Shown here: positions 9,294 through 19,561 of the stretch, piece by piece
Numbering within the stretch: the stretch's first letter is position 1
Layout: each line of letters starts with the position of its first letter
Assembly: GCA_017464425.1 (NCBI GenBank)
Contig: JAFUDX010000028.1
Location: 62,001 to 126,000, forward strand
DNA length: 64,000 nt
DNA from: Treponema sp.
GTDB lineage: Bacteria > Spirochaetota > Spirochaetia > Treponematales > Treponemataceae
Direction of reading: 5' to 3'
Notes under the pieces: generated by a model
Told to the model about the DNA's origin: nothing
Seen by the model: only the letters and a program-made list of their open reading frames with translations
The model's database searches: none
Program-made: the position numbers and the translations under genes

Positions 9294-12200
9294 CTAAGGA
9301 TTTAACTCCCACTCGCCATACTCATCGACAATCTGCGTCTTCATGCTGGCTAAGGGTCGCCATGCCACGCTGATTGAAAAATACGGGCTGAAGTCGTAGT
9401 ACGAGCCGCCTTTGTTTTTGCTTGCATCGAATCCAGTCGATGAACTTGTCAGAAGTCGCGGCGTGATTGAGAACGAGCAGTTCAAATCCCAGTCATCAAG
9501 ATCATGGGTGACAGAAAGTTTTAAAGTCTGAAGTTTGAATGTACTTTCTTTTCGCTTCTCTTCATCATCAAATCTGAACGAATTCAGCAAATCGATGAAA
9601 ATATTCCGTTCGCCGTTTCCTTTGTAATATTCATTATAATTATCCTCGCTACAGAAATAACGGTAGATTACGCTGTTTTTTGTTTCCATGCTGAAAGTTA
9701 TGTCAAGGAAATTATTCACTTTAAAGGTGACAGCCGGCGTAAATTTAAAATAACTGCTCGTAGGGCGAATACAATCATACACGATGCTCGTTGAAAGAGA
9801 GGGAGCAAAAGAAATTCTGTCATTCCAGCGTTTAAATGTTTTCGTTCCGCTTGAATATGAAAGGCTTGCCTGATATGGTTGGAATTCTTTGTCAGTCTGT
9901 GCAATCCATCCCGTTTCTTCAAATTTATACAGTGCTGTGTAAGAAGCTGTATACGAAGCAGACAAATTGAATCCAGAAAGTGAGAATTTGAGCGATGAAT
10001 GATAGTCTTCCTCAAGATTGTAGGCATAGCTTTGCGTGAATTTTAGTTTGCTCGAAAACAGACTGAGAGAAAGCGACTGCGTGAAGTCATTTTTTATCCA
10101 AGTGGCATCATCCTGGCTTTTTCGGTGAATGCCCGTCCCTGCCGTAAGCGTGACATACGGAAATCCGAGCGTGAGCGTGCCCGTGTACGAATCAACTTGC
10201 GGCGGAAGCGTGGTGGTAAGAGAAAGAGTCTGGTACACTTTTTTGTTGAATTCATTCATCCCAAACACAAAATTCAAATTATGAACGGTAAGACTGTCCT
10301 CATCGGTGACATCCGCAAGGTGATAGTCCCATTCAGGATTGTCCGCATCACCCACAAATTCCGTCCGAATCATTTTGAGCGTTGTGTTCCATGTAAGCGA
10401 AGTTTCTGAAAAATGGTCAGTATAGTAGAACGGTTTCAGCGTGAGTGCATTCACATCGGTTACATCAAGTTTTCGCGCCGTATAGTCTGCTTTTTCAACC
10501 GATTTTGCAGATGTTTCCGTGTAGCCGCCTTCAGAAGTCGTATCGGTAATCTTTAAATAGGGGTGCGACTGATAAATCGGATTGAAGGTAAAGGTGTCGG
10601 TGAGCGTAACAAAGCTGTCACGGTAGCCGAGTTTGCTTGTGAGCGTGGTAGGAGCCTTCATCTGAATGTAGGTCGACTGCATATCGTTCCAGTCAAAATC
10701 TTCTGGTGTTTTTAGAACCGACGGAGAATAGGTAAACTGAGAGGTAAAATCAGGCGCAACGCTGTATCCAAGATTGTATGAAACGCCGTTGAGAGCAGTA
10801 ATTGAAAACGAAGGCGTACTAAGCGCGGGAAGATAGTTTTCAGCAATTACCGGCTCGGCTTCCTCTTCTTCGGCAGTCTCAGGATTTTTTCCATCATCTG
10901 CCTGTGTTTTTTCATCATCAGATTTTTTAGCATCGTTTGATTTTTCTGAAGTGTCCAAATCTGCGGGCGGATTAATCGTTACGGTCGTCGTTGCTTTTTT
11001 TGTGCTCGTTTTGTTCGGGATTTGAAGCAATGTTCCCGCAATTCGTCCGCTTGCTTTGAACGGCGTAATCTGCGACGGATAATAGAATTTGCGTTCTGGC
11101 GTGTAGGTTGCCCAGGATGAATCTGATTTGTATCGATCATCGGAAGAAAGCTCTTCGTTTGCTTTTGCAGAATAGACGATTGAAGAACTGAAACTTGAAA
11201 GAGAAAGCGTTGTGACAAAAGGATTTAAAATCTCAGGGACTTTAAATGTGTATGAACCGCTCATGCTCCATGTAAATGAGGAAATTTCAGAAACAGTGAC
11301 TTCATCGCCCGAAGAATCAGTGCCGCTCATCGCAAAATCAATCCAGTCCATCGTTTCGGCACGCGTATTGAAGTCGAAATCAAAGAATGGGTCTGAATAA
11401 ATCGGCATGCTGAATGTGAGCGAAAACGGCTTTGCGACCGTGAATTTGAGATTTGCCTGATAGCGGAACGGCATTTCAAAGCCCATAAAATTTGACTTAT
11501 CCCGCGAGACATCACCAGAAGCATTTTTAGGCAAATACACCGAATTATTCCTGAAAATCGTGTTTGAAAATCCGAGCTCAAGATTCGTGGTAAGACTCGT
11601 AATCACTGAATTTGGTGCAAAAACTCCGTCAAACCCGACCATTGCACCCATATTTGCGTAATAGTCCGCCATCACTTTGAAATATTTTGAGGTGTCGCCC
11701 TTATAATCTTCGTCAAGATTGTGCAACACCAAGCCTTCGCGCCGCTGCTCCTTCATTGAGCCTGTGTTCATAAAGCTGAAAAAATCAATTTTATCATCAT
11801 CATCGCTTGAAGAACTTGAGGAACTGCTTTCTGCATTGATGTCGGCAGTGCTTTTTGCATCGCTTCCTTTGCGTCCGTAGAGATAGGTCGTGGTATTGAT
11901 GTAGTAGCCTTCTCGCCGTCTATAGCCGAAAGCCGGGTTGAACAAGAGTTCGTCTTTTGGATAGTAGAATGCAGGAAGATAGAGAAGCGGAAAGTGCCCG
12001 ACATACAAAACCGCGCTCAAAAAGGCGAATTCGCCGCCTGGCAAAAGCCAGATTCTGCGTGCTCTGATGCGCCAGTGCGGGTTTTCATCGTCACAGAAAG
12101 TAAGCTCGCCCGACTTAAAGGCAATCGTTCCGCCCGAATCGCGCCCGAACACATCGGAAGCCACGATGAGCGTAGAGCCAGAAGGAAGATTGATTGCGTC

Positions 12201-12587
12201 GCTTGAAGTCTGCACCGCCCGCCCGTTGTCGAACACGCCTTCGAGCGTCGCTGTGTTGAATAAAAGGCTTGAAGCGGTAATCGTTTCGCCGCCCGCGCTT
12301 CCGCCCGTCTGCTCCAGTGAAACGCTTCCCTCGGCGTAGAGCATTTCAGTTGCGCGGTTGTAGTTGATTCGCTCGGCGGAAATGGTGGTCTTGGTGCTTC
12401 CGCGCGACACGGAGATTTTGACATTCCCCGTAAGCACGATGCAATCTTCGCCAGAAACCGCGTCTTTGGTATTTTCGACTTTCTGCGCCTGGTCAATCGA
12501 AATCACGGATTTTTCGCCATCCGCCGCAAAGAGCGGAAGCGCAAAAAGCGAGAAAATCAAAACTGCAAGCGCAAAAAACTTTTTCAT
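9294..12587 (-). CDS. lptD: LptD-like outer-membrane assembly protein
   Basis: 1097 residues. Signal peptide 1-22 (MKKFFALAVLIFSLFALPLF), then an OstA/LptA-type beta-taco domain (about 30-190: LTGNVKISV, AERINYNRAT, AEGSVSLEQTGG) and a very large beta-barrel rich in alternating Thr/Ser/aromatic strands, with acidic low-complexity loops (about 255-267 and 575-600). LptD inserts lipopolysaccharide or a related glycolipid into the outer leaflet. In treponemes the cargo is not established. It is longer than E. coli LptD (784 aa). The barrel C-terminus ends WELNP, without a terminal phenylalanine. Confidence 0.85.
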   Translation of the reverse strand: MKKFFALAVLIFSLFALPLFAADGEKSVISIDQAQKVENTKDAVSGEDCIVLTGNVKISVSRGSTKTTISAERINYNRATEMLYAEGSVSLEQTGGSAGGETITASSLLFNTATLEGVFDNGRAVQTSSDAINLPSGSTLIVASDVFGRDSGGTIAFKSGELTFCDDENPHWRIRARRIWLLPGGEFAFLSAVLYVGHFPLLYLPAFYYPKDELLFNPAFGYRRREGYYINTTTYLYGRKGSDAKSTADINAESSSSSSSSDDDDKIDFFSFMNTGSMKEQRREGLVLHNLDEDYKGDTSKYFKVMADYYANMGAMVGFDGVFAPNSVITSLTTNLELGFSNTIFRNNSVYLPKNASGDVSRDKSNFMGFEMPFRYQANLKFTVAKPFSLTFSMPIYSDPFFDFDFNTRAETMDWIDFAMSGTDSSGDEVTVSEISSFTWSMSGSYTFKVPEILNPFVTTLSLSSFSSSIVYSAKANEELSSDDRYKSDSSWATYTPERKFYYPSQITPFKASGRIAGTLLQIPNKTSTKKATTTVTINPPADLDTSEKSNDAKKSDDEKTQADDGKNPETAEEEEAEPVIAENYLPALSTPSFSITALNGVSYNLGYSVAPDFTSQFTYSPSVLKTPEDFDWNDMQSTYIQMKAPTTLTSKLGYRDSFVTLTDTFTFNPIYQSHPYLKITDTTSEGGYTETSAKSVEKADYTARKLDVTDVNALTLKPFYYTDHFSETSLTWNTTLKMIRTEFVGDADNPEWDYHLADVTDEDSLTVHNLNFVFGMNEFNKKVYQTLSLTTTLPPQVDSYTGTLTLGFPYVTLTAGTGIHRKSQDDATWIKNDFTQSLSLSLFSSKLKFTQSYAYNLEEDYHSSLKFSLSGFNLSASYTASYTALYKFEETGWIAQTDKEFQPYQASLSYSSGTKTFKRWNDRISFAPSLSTSIVYDCIRPTSSYFKFTPAVTFKVNNFLDITFSMETKNSVIYRYFCSEDNYNEYYKGNGERNIFIDLLNSFRFDDEEKRKESTFKLQTLKLSVTHDLDDWDLNCSFSITPRLLTSSSTGFDASKNKGGSYYDFSPYFSISVAWRPLASMKTQIVDEYGEWELNP

Positions 12588-12598
12588 TATTTTATATT

Positions 12599-12680
12599 GT
12601 CACACGGATTCGAGATTTCTACGGAATCTCTTTAAAAAAGTAGTGTGGATTTTGCGTAGCAAAATCGAATCCGTGTGACA
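12599..12680. repeat. Cloverleaf-like foldback between uvrA and lptD
   Basis: Perfect 16-bp outer arms (TGTCACACGGATTCGA at 12599-12614 and its complement at 12665-12680) enclose two smaller hairpins, GAGATT/AATCTC (12612-12630) and GATTTTGC/GCAAAATC (about 12648-12667). The whole 82 bp folds as a three-way junction. It lies in the only gap between two same-strand genes. It may be a mobile MITE/REP-like repeat or a processing or termination signal. Confidence 0.65.
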
Positions 12681-12683
12681 TTT

Positions 12684-15602
12684 TTATTCTCTGTGAGCGT
12701 GAGCTAATTGCTCCTCAACAAATTTTCCCGTGTAACTGCCTGTTTCGTGCCAGCGAGCGGCGAGTTCTTCGGGTGTGCCGACATCTACGATTTGACCGCC
12801 TTTGTTTCCACCGTCGGGGCCCAAGTCGATGATGTGGTCTGCCTGGCAAATCACATCGAGGTTGTGCTCAATCATCACGACAGAGTTTCCTTTATCGACA
12901 AGCCGCTGAATCACTTCCATTAAGACTTTGACATCCGCAAAATGCAAGCCCGTGGTCGGCTCGTCCAAGATGTAGAGCGTTTTCCCCGTTGAGGGGCGGG
13001 CAAGTTCCGTGGCGAGCTTTACGCGCTGTGCCTCGCCGCCTGAAAGCGTGAGCGCGTTCTGACCGAGTTGAATGTAGCCCAAGCCGACGCTTTTGAGCGT
13101 TTCCAGCTTCCGCGAAATATGCGGAATCGAACTGAAAAAATCCGCCGCCTCTTCAATCGTCATGTCGAGCACATCGGAAATGTTCTTGCCCTTGTATCGC
13201 ACATCGAGCGTTTCCTGATTGAAGCGGTGTCCGTGGCACACATCGCACTGAATGAACACATCGGGCAGGAAGTTCATCTCAATCGTAATCGTGCCCGCTC
13301 CCTGACAGTTCTCGCAGCGACCGCCCTTCACATTGAAGCTGAACCGACCGCTCTTGTAGCCCCGCGCCTTTGAGTCGGGAAGCGTTGAGAACAGCTCGCG
13401 GATAGAATCAAACACGCCCACATAGGTGACAGGATTGCTTCGCGGCGTACGACCAATCGGCGACTGGTCAATGTTTATCACTTTATCGATATGCTCAATT
13501 CCCGTAATTTCATCGTGAGCACCCGCCTTGTAGTTCGTTCGCATGAGCGCGTTAGAGACCACAGGATAGAACACATCGCTCAAGAGCGTGGACTTTCCGC
13601 TACCCGAAACGCCCGTAATGCAGGTGAAAGTGCCGAGCGGAATATCAACGCTGACATTTTTAAGATTGTGTTCACGCACACCTTTTATTGAAATGAAATT
13701 TCCATTTCCTTTTCGGCGCGTTTTGGGTACGGGCATAAAGAGCGTGCCTTTGAGGTACTGCCCCGTAATGCTTTCGGCTACTTCCATAACCTGCTCAGGC
13801 GTTCCCGAAGCGATGACATTTCCGCCGTGAACACCTGCGCCAGGCCCAATGTCAACCACCCAGTCCGCCGTGCGCAAAGTCTGCTCATCATGCTCAACCA
13901 CGATGACCGTGTTCTTCAAATCGCGGAGATAAGTCAGAGTTTCAATGAGCCGTTCGTTGTCGCGCTGATGAAGCCCGATTGAAGGCTCGTCAAGAATGTA
14001 CATAACGCCCGTAAGACCAGAGCCAATCTGAGTGGCAAGGCGGATTCGCTGCGCCTCACCTCCCGAAAGAGTGCCCGCCGAGCGTTCAAGCGTGAGATAA
14101 TCCAAGCCGACATTCTTCAAGAAAGTGAGCCGTGCCTTTATTTCCTTTAAGATTTGAGAAGCAATGAGTTTTTCAGTCTCGGTGAGTTGCAAGTTTTCGA
14201 CAAAATCAAGGCTTTCGATTACGCTCAACGCACAGAGTTCAATGATGTTCTTTCCACCAAGCGTGACTCCCAGTGCTTCGGCTCGCAATCGCTTTCCGTG
14301 GCAGCTAGAACATTCCGACACCGACATGAATTTCTCTTCCATGCGAACGCGCTGTGCCTCGCCCCATGCCTCATTGTGCCGCCGTTTCATATCCGCCCAC
14401 ACGCCAATCCACGGCCGCTTGTACTCGGAATAGCCCTCGCCGCTCTGCTTCTGGTAAATCCAGTGCATGATTTTTGTGTCGTCGCCCTTCCATAAGAATT
14501 CGCGCTGGCTCTCGCTCAAATCTTTAATCGGCGTGTCGAGCGAAAATCCACCCGTTTCTGCCACCGCGCTAAAAAGCGATTTGTTCCACTCGCTGTCGGG
14601 ATTGTAGAACGGAAACGCGCCCTCATTAAACGAAAGCGAATCGTCGGGAAGGATTTTTGAGGCATCCCATTCCATTTTTTCGCCGATGCCCGTGCATTCA
14701 GGACACGCGCCGAAGGGATTGTTGAACGAAAACAATCGCGGTTGCAACTCTGGAATCGAAATTCCGCAGTCAGGGCAGGCATTTTTCTGGCTGAAAAACA
14801 CTTCTTCTTCGTGGAAGCCTTTTTCGCTCTCATCGTCAACGCGGCGAAGAACGACAATCACGCCGTTCGCGCTCTGCAACGCCGCCTCAACGCTTTCTGC
14901 AAGCCGTTTGCGCGAGTCCTCTTTGATAGCGATTCGGTCAACGACAATTTCAATCGTGTGCTTTTTCTGCTTGTCGAGTTTGATTGAGTCATCAAGTTCT
15001 ACCATTAAACCGTCGATTCTCGCCCGAACGAAGCCCGACTTTTGCGCGTCTTCAATAATCTTTTGATGCTCGCCCTTTTTTCCGCGAATCACGGGAGCAA
15101 GCAGGGTGATTCTCGTTCCCTCGCCCCAAGACATAATCGTGTCGATAATCTGGTCTTCGCTCTGTTCTTTGATTTCGCGCCCGCAATTCGGACAGTGCGC
15201 ATGCCCAATCCGAGCGAAGAGAAGCCTGTAATAATCGTAAATTTCAGTGACCGTGCCGACCGTTGAGCGCGGGTTGTTGTGCGTGGTCTTTTGTTCTATA
15301 GAAATGGCGGGAGAAAGCCCCTCAATCAAATCGACATCGGGCTTGTCCATGCTCCCCAAAAACTGCCGCGCGTACGAAGAAAGGCTTTCCATGTAACGCC
15401 GCTGACCTTCGGCAAAGAGCGTGTCAAAGGCAAGAGAGGATTTTCCCGACCCCGAAAGCCCCGAAATGACGACCAACTTATTGCGCGGAATCTCCACGCT
15501 GATATTTTTAAGATTATGCTCTCGCGCACCCTGAATGACGATTTTCTCGCCATCGACGCGGTGAATATTTTTGAACGAATAATTATTTTCTGACTTTTCC
15601 AC
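12684..15602 (-). CDS. uvrA: Excinuclease ABC subunit A
   Basis: Damage-recognition ATPase of nucleotide excision repair. 972 residues, normal length. Two ABC modules: Walker [10 protein letters not shown] near 47 and GVSGSGKST in the second half; signature LSGGEAQR in both; Walker [11 protein letters not shown] and [10 protein letters not shown]; zinc-binding CPNCG, CPDCG/CPEC and [14 protein letters not shown] sets. Start is GTG at 15602; no other in-frame start precedes the conserved [15 protein letters not shown]. No ribosome site precedes this GTG, and a TATAAT lies only six bases upstream, which suggests a leaderless message. Confidence 0.97.
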   Translation of the reverse strand: MEKSENNYSFKNIHRVDGEKIVIQGAREHNLKNISVEIPRNKLVVISGLSGSGKSSLAFDTLFAEGQRRYMESLSSYARQFLGSMDKPDVDLIEGLSPAISIEQKTTHNNPRSTVGTVTEIYDYYRLLFARIGHAHCPNCGREIKEQSEDQIIDTIMSWGEGTRITLLAPVIRGKKGEHQKIIEDAQKSGFVRARIDGLMVELDDSIKLDKQKKHTIEIVVDRIAIKEDSRKRLAESVEAALQSANGVIVVLRRVDDESEKGFHEEEVFFSQKNACPDCGISIPELQPRLFSFNNPFGACPECTGIGEKMEWDASKILPDDSLSFNEGAFPFYNPDSEWNKSLFSAVAETGGFSLDTPIKDLSESQREFLWKGDDTKIMHWIYQKQSGEGYSEYKRPWIGVWADMKRRHNEAWGEAQRVRMEEKFMSVSECSSCHGKRLRAEALGVTLGGKNIIELCALSVIESLDFVENLQLTETEKLIASQILKEIKARLTFLKNVGLDYLTLERSAGTLSGGEAQRIRLATQIGSGLTGVMYILDEPSIGLHQRDNERLIETLTYLRDLKNTVIVVEHDEQTLRTADWVVDIGPGAGVHGGNVIASGTPEQVMEVAESITGQYLKGTLFMPVPKTRRKGNGNFISIKGVREHNLKNVSVDIPLGTFTCITGVSGSGKSTLLSDVFYPVVSNALMRTNYKAGAHDEITGIEHIDKVINIDQSPIGRTPRSNPVTYVGVFDSIRELFSTLPDSKARGYKSGRFSFNVKGGRCENCQGAGTITIEMNFLPDVFIQCDVCHGHRFNQETLDVRYKGKNISDVLDMTIEEAADFFSSIPHISRKLETLKSVGLGYIQLGQNALTLSGGEAQRVKLATELARPSTGKTLYILDEPTTGLHFADVKVLMEVIQRLVDKGNSVVMIEHNLDVICQADHIIDLGPDGGNKGGQIVDVGTPEELAARWHETGSYTGKFVEEQLAHAHRE

Positions 15603-15608
15603 GAATAG

Positions 15609-15638
15609 ATTATAGCAAATTCACAAGCCATTCGGCAA
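15609..15638 (-). promoter_or_regulatory. Probable uvrA promoter, giving a leaderless or near-leaderless message
   Basis: Leftward TTGCCG (15638-15633), 18-bp spacer, TATAAT (15614-15609). The -10 ends six bases before the GTG of uvrA, so initiation about 7 bases downstream would fall on the start codon. Confidence 0.5.
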
Positions 15639-15691
15639 CAAAGGCGACCACACAGCACGCAATCGCCACGGGGACTGAAAAAATAAAAATG

Positions 15692-16873
15692 TCAAAGAAG
15701 AGTTTCTATTTTTTCGTATCCTTTCAATTTTTCATTCCATGAGTAATACCGCTTCACCATCTCATACCCGTTTTTTGAAAGCATTGCCCGCCTATCGCTG
15801 TCCTGCAAAATCGAGACGCATTCTTTCGCAAAAGATGTGGCATCGTCTTTGATACAGCAATTCTCGCCGTCACTAAGCTCTGGAATCGCCCCTGCAATCA
15901 GCGGGCTCAGCACCACGGGAACGCCACAGCCCATTGCGACAAGCACTTTGTTCTGAATGCCTGCCGCAACGCGCACGGGCGCGACTGCAAGAGAGCACTC
16001 TGACACGGCAGCCTGAATGTCATCGACAAAGCCTGTCACGACGATATGCTTTCCGTCCGCAAGATTCTGAATAGACTCCGGTGGCTCTGCGCCGATTATC
16101 AAAAATACCGCGTCTGACACGGACTTCTTTATGAGCGGGAAAATGTCCTGCACGAAATGAAGCACCGCGTCCTGATTCTGCAAGGTGCGCATATTCCCGA
16201 CAAAGCAGATTTTTCGCTTGTCATACGTTTTTGGAATTGCGGGCAGACACGTAACCCCATTTGTATGCAACGCAAGGCTTTTCGCTTTTTCGCCGCAATT
16301 CGCCCGCAGATACTGAATGTCAGCGTCTGAAACAAGGACAACTTTGGGAAAATGCACGACCACATACTTTTCATACCGGCGGATTAGTCGCAGTTCTGCC
16401 TTGTAAATCAGTTTTTTTACAACGCTCCCCTTCGCCTGTGCCGAAAGCCCGTATGTTTTTGAGAGCGCGTCCGTCATCTCAACGATTGACTTTTTCTGCT
16501 GATGGGTCAGCTCAAGATACGGCACCATGCGGAGCAGATGTGACACAAACTCGTCGGGAAGTTCCTGTTTTATCGTCCGCCTGAGCTGCTTTAAGAACGC
16601 GAACGAAAAATAATAGCCGCACTGAATCGGCCTTCCCGAAAGCGCAAACAAAGCAGACATAACGAGCGAGACAATTCTTGTGCGCTTAATCATATAAATC
16701 GTGTCGTAGAGCGCGAAGTATTCTTTTTTGAGCCGGATTTCATCCTCATAGAATGAGATAAGAACCAGCTCAAAGTTCTTGCTTTTGAGGTAGCGGGCAA
16801 TGTTGTTTATGCGGAGTACATCGCCACCGTTTTCGGGGAACGGAAAGCGCGGGGAAAGAAGGCAGAGTTTCAT
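15692..16873 (-). CDS. GT4-type glycosyltransferase
   Basis: 393 residues with a GT-B layout: MKLCLLSPRFPFPENGGDVL at the N-terminus, and in the C-terminal domain ICFVGNMRTLQNQDAV, VTGFVDDIQAAVSECSLAV, then VAAGIQNKVLVAMGCGVPVV, the donor-binding region of the family. Adds a sugar during surface polysaccharide synthesis at the cytoplasmic side of the membrane. Last gene of the operon; its ATG overlaps the upstream stop by ATGA. Sugar specificity cannot be told. Confidence 0.85.
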   Translation of the reverse strand: MKLCLLSPRFPFPENGGDVLRINNIARYLKSKNFELVLISFYEDEIRLKKEYFALYDTIYMIKRTRIVSLVMSALFALSGRPIQCGYYFSFAFLKQLRRTIKQELPDEFVSHLLRMVPYLELTHQQKKSIVEMTDALSKTYGLSAQAKGSVVKKLIYKAELRLIRRYEKYVVVHFPKVVLVSDADIQYLRANCGEKAKSLALHTNGVTCLPAIPKTYDKRKICFVGNMRTLQNQDAVLHFVQDIFPLIKKSVSDAVFLIIGAEPPESIQNLADGKHIVVTGFVDDIQAAVSECSLAVAPVRVAAGIQNKVLVAMGCGVPVVLSPLIAGAIPELSDGENCCIKDDATSFAKECVSILQDSDRRAMLSKNGYEMVKRYYSWNEKLKGYEKIETLL

Positions 16874-17610
16874 TTTGATTGCTCCTTATTTAATTTCTGG
16901 TATTCAACAAACGCATAGAATCTATACAAAAGTTTTATCCAAAGCGAATTTTGCGACCTCTTTCCGCCTGTGCTTGTGTTCTGGCTTCCAACTCGGTGCA
17001 GTACAAGCGGATTATCATGCCAGTACATTTTTCCGATTTTTGTTGCCACAAGACCAATCCAAAAATCATGAAGGCACACGGATTTTGGAAATGGAAGTGC
17101 ATTTCCAAGGATTTTTCGATTGAAACAGGCGCAACAGCCCCAAAAATTTGGATGAATACAATTCATAAATGCATTTGTAGAAAAAGGCTTAGAATCATAC
17201 AGTTTATCTTTTATTCGGCTTCCATTTTCATTTATGATTGAAAGGTTTGAAAGCACATAATCATTATTTTTCAGAAGTTCTGTGCATACTTGTATCTTAT
17301 CAGATACCCAAATATCATCTTGGTCTGACAAAAAAATATAATCACCTTTTGCTTGTTTCAGCGCATTTTCAAAATTAAAACTTGCGTATGTAACGCTCAT
17401 ATTCGGAAAATACGTGCTTTTTTCTCGCAAGTGATTAAAAAGTTTTATTCTCTTATCTTCATACGACTTAATTATCTCCAATGTTCCGTCCGTGCTACCG
17501 TCATCGCTGATGATAAGCTCATCGTCTGCACAGAGTTGCGGAAGAATTGAGTCAATCTGTTCTTTTATGAACTGCGCGCCGTTATAAGTCGCCATGCAAA
17601 CACTAATCAT
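16870..17610 (-). CDS. GT2 family glycosyltransferase
   Basis: 246 residues, GT-A fold: MISVCMATYNGAQFIKEQID, the nucleotide-binding IISDDGSTDGT and the metal-binding FLSDQDDIW (DQD). Resembles rhamnosyl/galactosyl transferases of polysaccharide clusters. Four-base ATGA overlaps with both neighbours indicate translational coupling. Confidence 0.88.
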   Translation of the reverse strand: MISVCMATYNGAQFIKEQIDSILPQLCADDELIISDDGSTDGTLEIIKSYEDKRIKLFNHLREKSTYFPNMSVTYASFNFENALKQAKGDYIFLSDQDDIWVSDKIQVCTELLKNNDYVLSNLSIINENGSRIKDKLYDSKPFSTNAFMNCIHPNFWGCCACFNRKILGNALPFPKSVCLHDFWIGLVATKIGKMYWHDNPLVLHRVGSQNTSTGGKRSQNSLWIKLLYRFYAFVEYQKLNKEQSK

Positions 17611-18368
17611 AGGGAATCTCCGTTAAAAGTATTTGCATATTCGTTTATAAGCCGATACAACCTGTCGTGCAGTTTCTTCCCAATCAAGGCAATACAAATA
17701 GCATGCGCTACAAGCGTCCATTTTCGTTTTTTATTCGGCCCCCATGCGCTTGCAAAACGATGAACACAAACTGTTTCCTTTTTGATTTTTACTCTGCCAG
17801 TAAAATAATTTTTTGGTGAAAAGTAGGTATACGGATACAAAGTTATGCCGTCCAGCGACTGAATTCTTCCTGTGTCAAAAACGGCGCGACCAAGAGATTT
17901 TTCCAAGCCAAGCTGAACCAAACGGGGGCATACATCATTTTTTATGTTTCCGTCGTCATAAAAAAATGACTTTCCCTCATACCAATCAAGGCAGTTTTTT
18001 ATCCACGCACAGCCTTTTTCCGCACCGATGACGGCTGCTTCGGGAATATTCAGATACTCAAATCCGATGAAGGACTTGCAACCCAAAAATGCGTCAAATG
18101 ACTGCAACACTTCCACATCAGAATCAAGATAAATCCCGCCGTAGTTATACAAACACCAAAATCGGATGTAATCGGCAGCAAAGGCATATTTTTTCGCCTC
18201 AAATGCTTCTTTTACCCAGCGCACGGAAGAAACATCAAATATGTCTTTTGACCACACTTTTATTTCGTAGTCAGGAAGTTTTTCTTTCCAGGTTGAGAGA
18301 TAGAGTTTTATGTCAGCAGGATATTCATCGCCACTGAGCCAGCATAAATGAATTGTTTTTGGTATCAT
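17607..18368 (-). CDS. GT32-type (OCH1/capsular) glycosyltransferase
   Basis: 253 residues beginning MIPKTIHLCWLSGDEYP. The DxD-containing core FAADYIRFWCLYNYGGIYLD with LDSDVEV is diagnostic for the GT32/Gly_transf_sug family. ATG at 18368 is chosen because GAGGAAA lies eight bases upstream and it begins at the conserved family start, 11 bp after the polymerase gene; a longer in-frame form would overlap that gene's 3' end. Confidence 0.85.
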   Translation of the reverse strand: MIPKTIHLCWLSGDEYPADIKLYLSTWKEKLPDYEIKVWSKDIFDVSSVRWVKEAFEAKKYAFAADYIRFWCLYNYGGIYLDSDVEVLQSFDAFLGCKSFIGFEYLNIPEAAVIGAEKGCAWIKNCLDWYEGKSFFYDDGNIKNDVCPRLVQLGLEKSLGRAVFDTGRIQSLDGITLYPYTYFSPKNYFTGRVKIKKETVCVHRFASAWGPNKKRKWTLVAHAICIALIGKKLHDRLYRLINEYANTFNGDSL

Positions 18369-18379
18369 TTTTATTTTCC

Positions 18380-19561
18380 TCAATAGGTGTAATACCGAGC
18401 ACGAAAATCTGCATCGCTCGCATGGAACAAAAAGTTCTCGTAATATGCCCACTTTTCATCAAGCAAAATCAGCGTTTTGAAAACCCCATATAGGATGAGC
18501 AAAACCAGAAAAACATATCGCCATGATTTGCGGTGTATGTTTTCATACAGTTTTGTATATAAAATCCAATATGAGCAGACAAAAAGATTTGGAATTCGCT
18601 CGATAATTATGTAAAACTCCGAGCAAAAAAGAAAAATTGCGATATAAAGCAAATACAAATACCAAATGATGGTCAGATGAGGCTCTTTTTTCAGTATTTT
18701 GTTAGAGTAGCAGAAGAACAGAATAAATGTAAAAAATCGCTCAATAAATCCTATCGTAATGCCATACGCAGAAGAAAAATGTTTTGAGCCAAGATAATTT
18801 TTCAGCAATGCGTTGTAGCGTCCTGGAAATACATCAACACACGAAAGAAGAACTTTTTGAAGCCATTGAATTTGAAACACACAAACCACAAGACCGCACA
18901 AAAACATCAGTATTTCAACTCTTTTATTTCTCTTGACTCTGTTAAGAAAATAGAGCGGAAAATAAAAAATTGAGGATGAATGAAACAGCAGGGCGATGAA
19001 CATAAGCGAAAAATAGCGTATCGGCTTGTGTTCATTGATGTATTTTATTGAAATCGCAAACAAGAGAATTGATTTTGTGTTTCTCAGTGTAATTATTTCA
19101 AAAACATAGCCGAGAAAAATCCAATAAAACGCCCAGCACAAAAAATAATATTTCGGACAATAGGTTTTAAAGAATATATGAAGCAAACATACATCCATGC
19201 AAAAACAGATAAACTGAAATGCCAAATAATTATTGAAAATGCTCTTGCAGAGCATAACAAAAACGGAATACCCCGGCTCGGAAGTGTATAAATTATGCCC
19301 CAGCCATCCTTGCATTTTCCCAAACCCATCATACAGTGTCGCTGCACCGTTATAATGCGGAAGATAAATCAGCCAGTCAGCGGCGACATATCCACGGCAG
19401 CCGAGAAATATAATCAGCGAAACAAAGCACAGATAAAACGCCGACATATCAACCGACTTGGCAATAACTGCGCCCCTGTTTTTGAATGTCTGCTGATACA
19501 TAAAAAGTAAGACCGAAACGAGAAAAAACAAAATGTAAGGAACAGCATTAGAGGCGTACAT
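18380..19561 (-). CDS. EpsG/Wzy-like polysaccharide polymerase
   Basis: A membrane protein of about 393 residues with ten or more hydrophobic segments. Contains features of EpsG-family proteins: FLGCRGYVAADWLIYLPHYN near the first third, TSEPGYSVFVMLCKSIF, and ITLRNTKSILLFAISIKYIN. Likely joins repeat units on the periplasmic side. Start at 19561 (MYASNAVPY) fits GGGGA seven bases upstream; it overlaps the preceding gene by 14 bp. Confidence 0.78.
   Translation of the reverse strand: MYASNAVPYILFFLVSVLLFMYQQTFKNRGAVIAKSVDMSAFYLCFVSLIIFLGCRGYVAADWLIYLPHYNGAATLYDGFGKMQGWLGHNLYTSEPGYSVFVMLCKSIFNNYLAFQFICFCMDVCLLHIFFKTYCPKYYFLCWAFYWIFLGYVFEIITLRNTKSILLFAISIKYINEHKPIRYFSLMFIALLFHSSSIFYFPLYFLNRVKRNKRVEILMFLCGLVVCVFQIQWLQKVLLSCVDVFPGRYNALLKNYLGSKHFSSAYGITIGFIERFFTFILFFCYSNKILKKEPHLTIIWYLYLLYIAIFLFCSEFYIIIERIPNLFVCSYWILYTKLYENIHRKSWRYVFLVLLILYGVFKTLILLDEKWAYYENFLFHASDADFRARYYTY

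Noticed and set aside
15605..15690. Short hydrophobic frame between uvrA and the glycosyltransferase gene (ends VNLL)
   Set aside because: No start codon with a ribosome site; fully covered by the uvrA promoter region.
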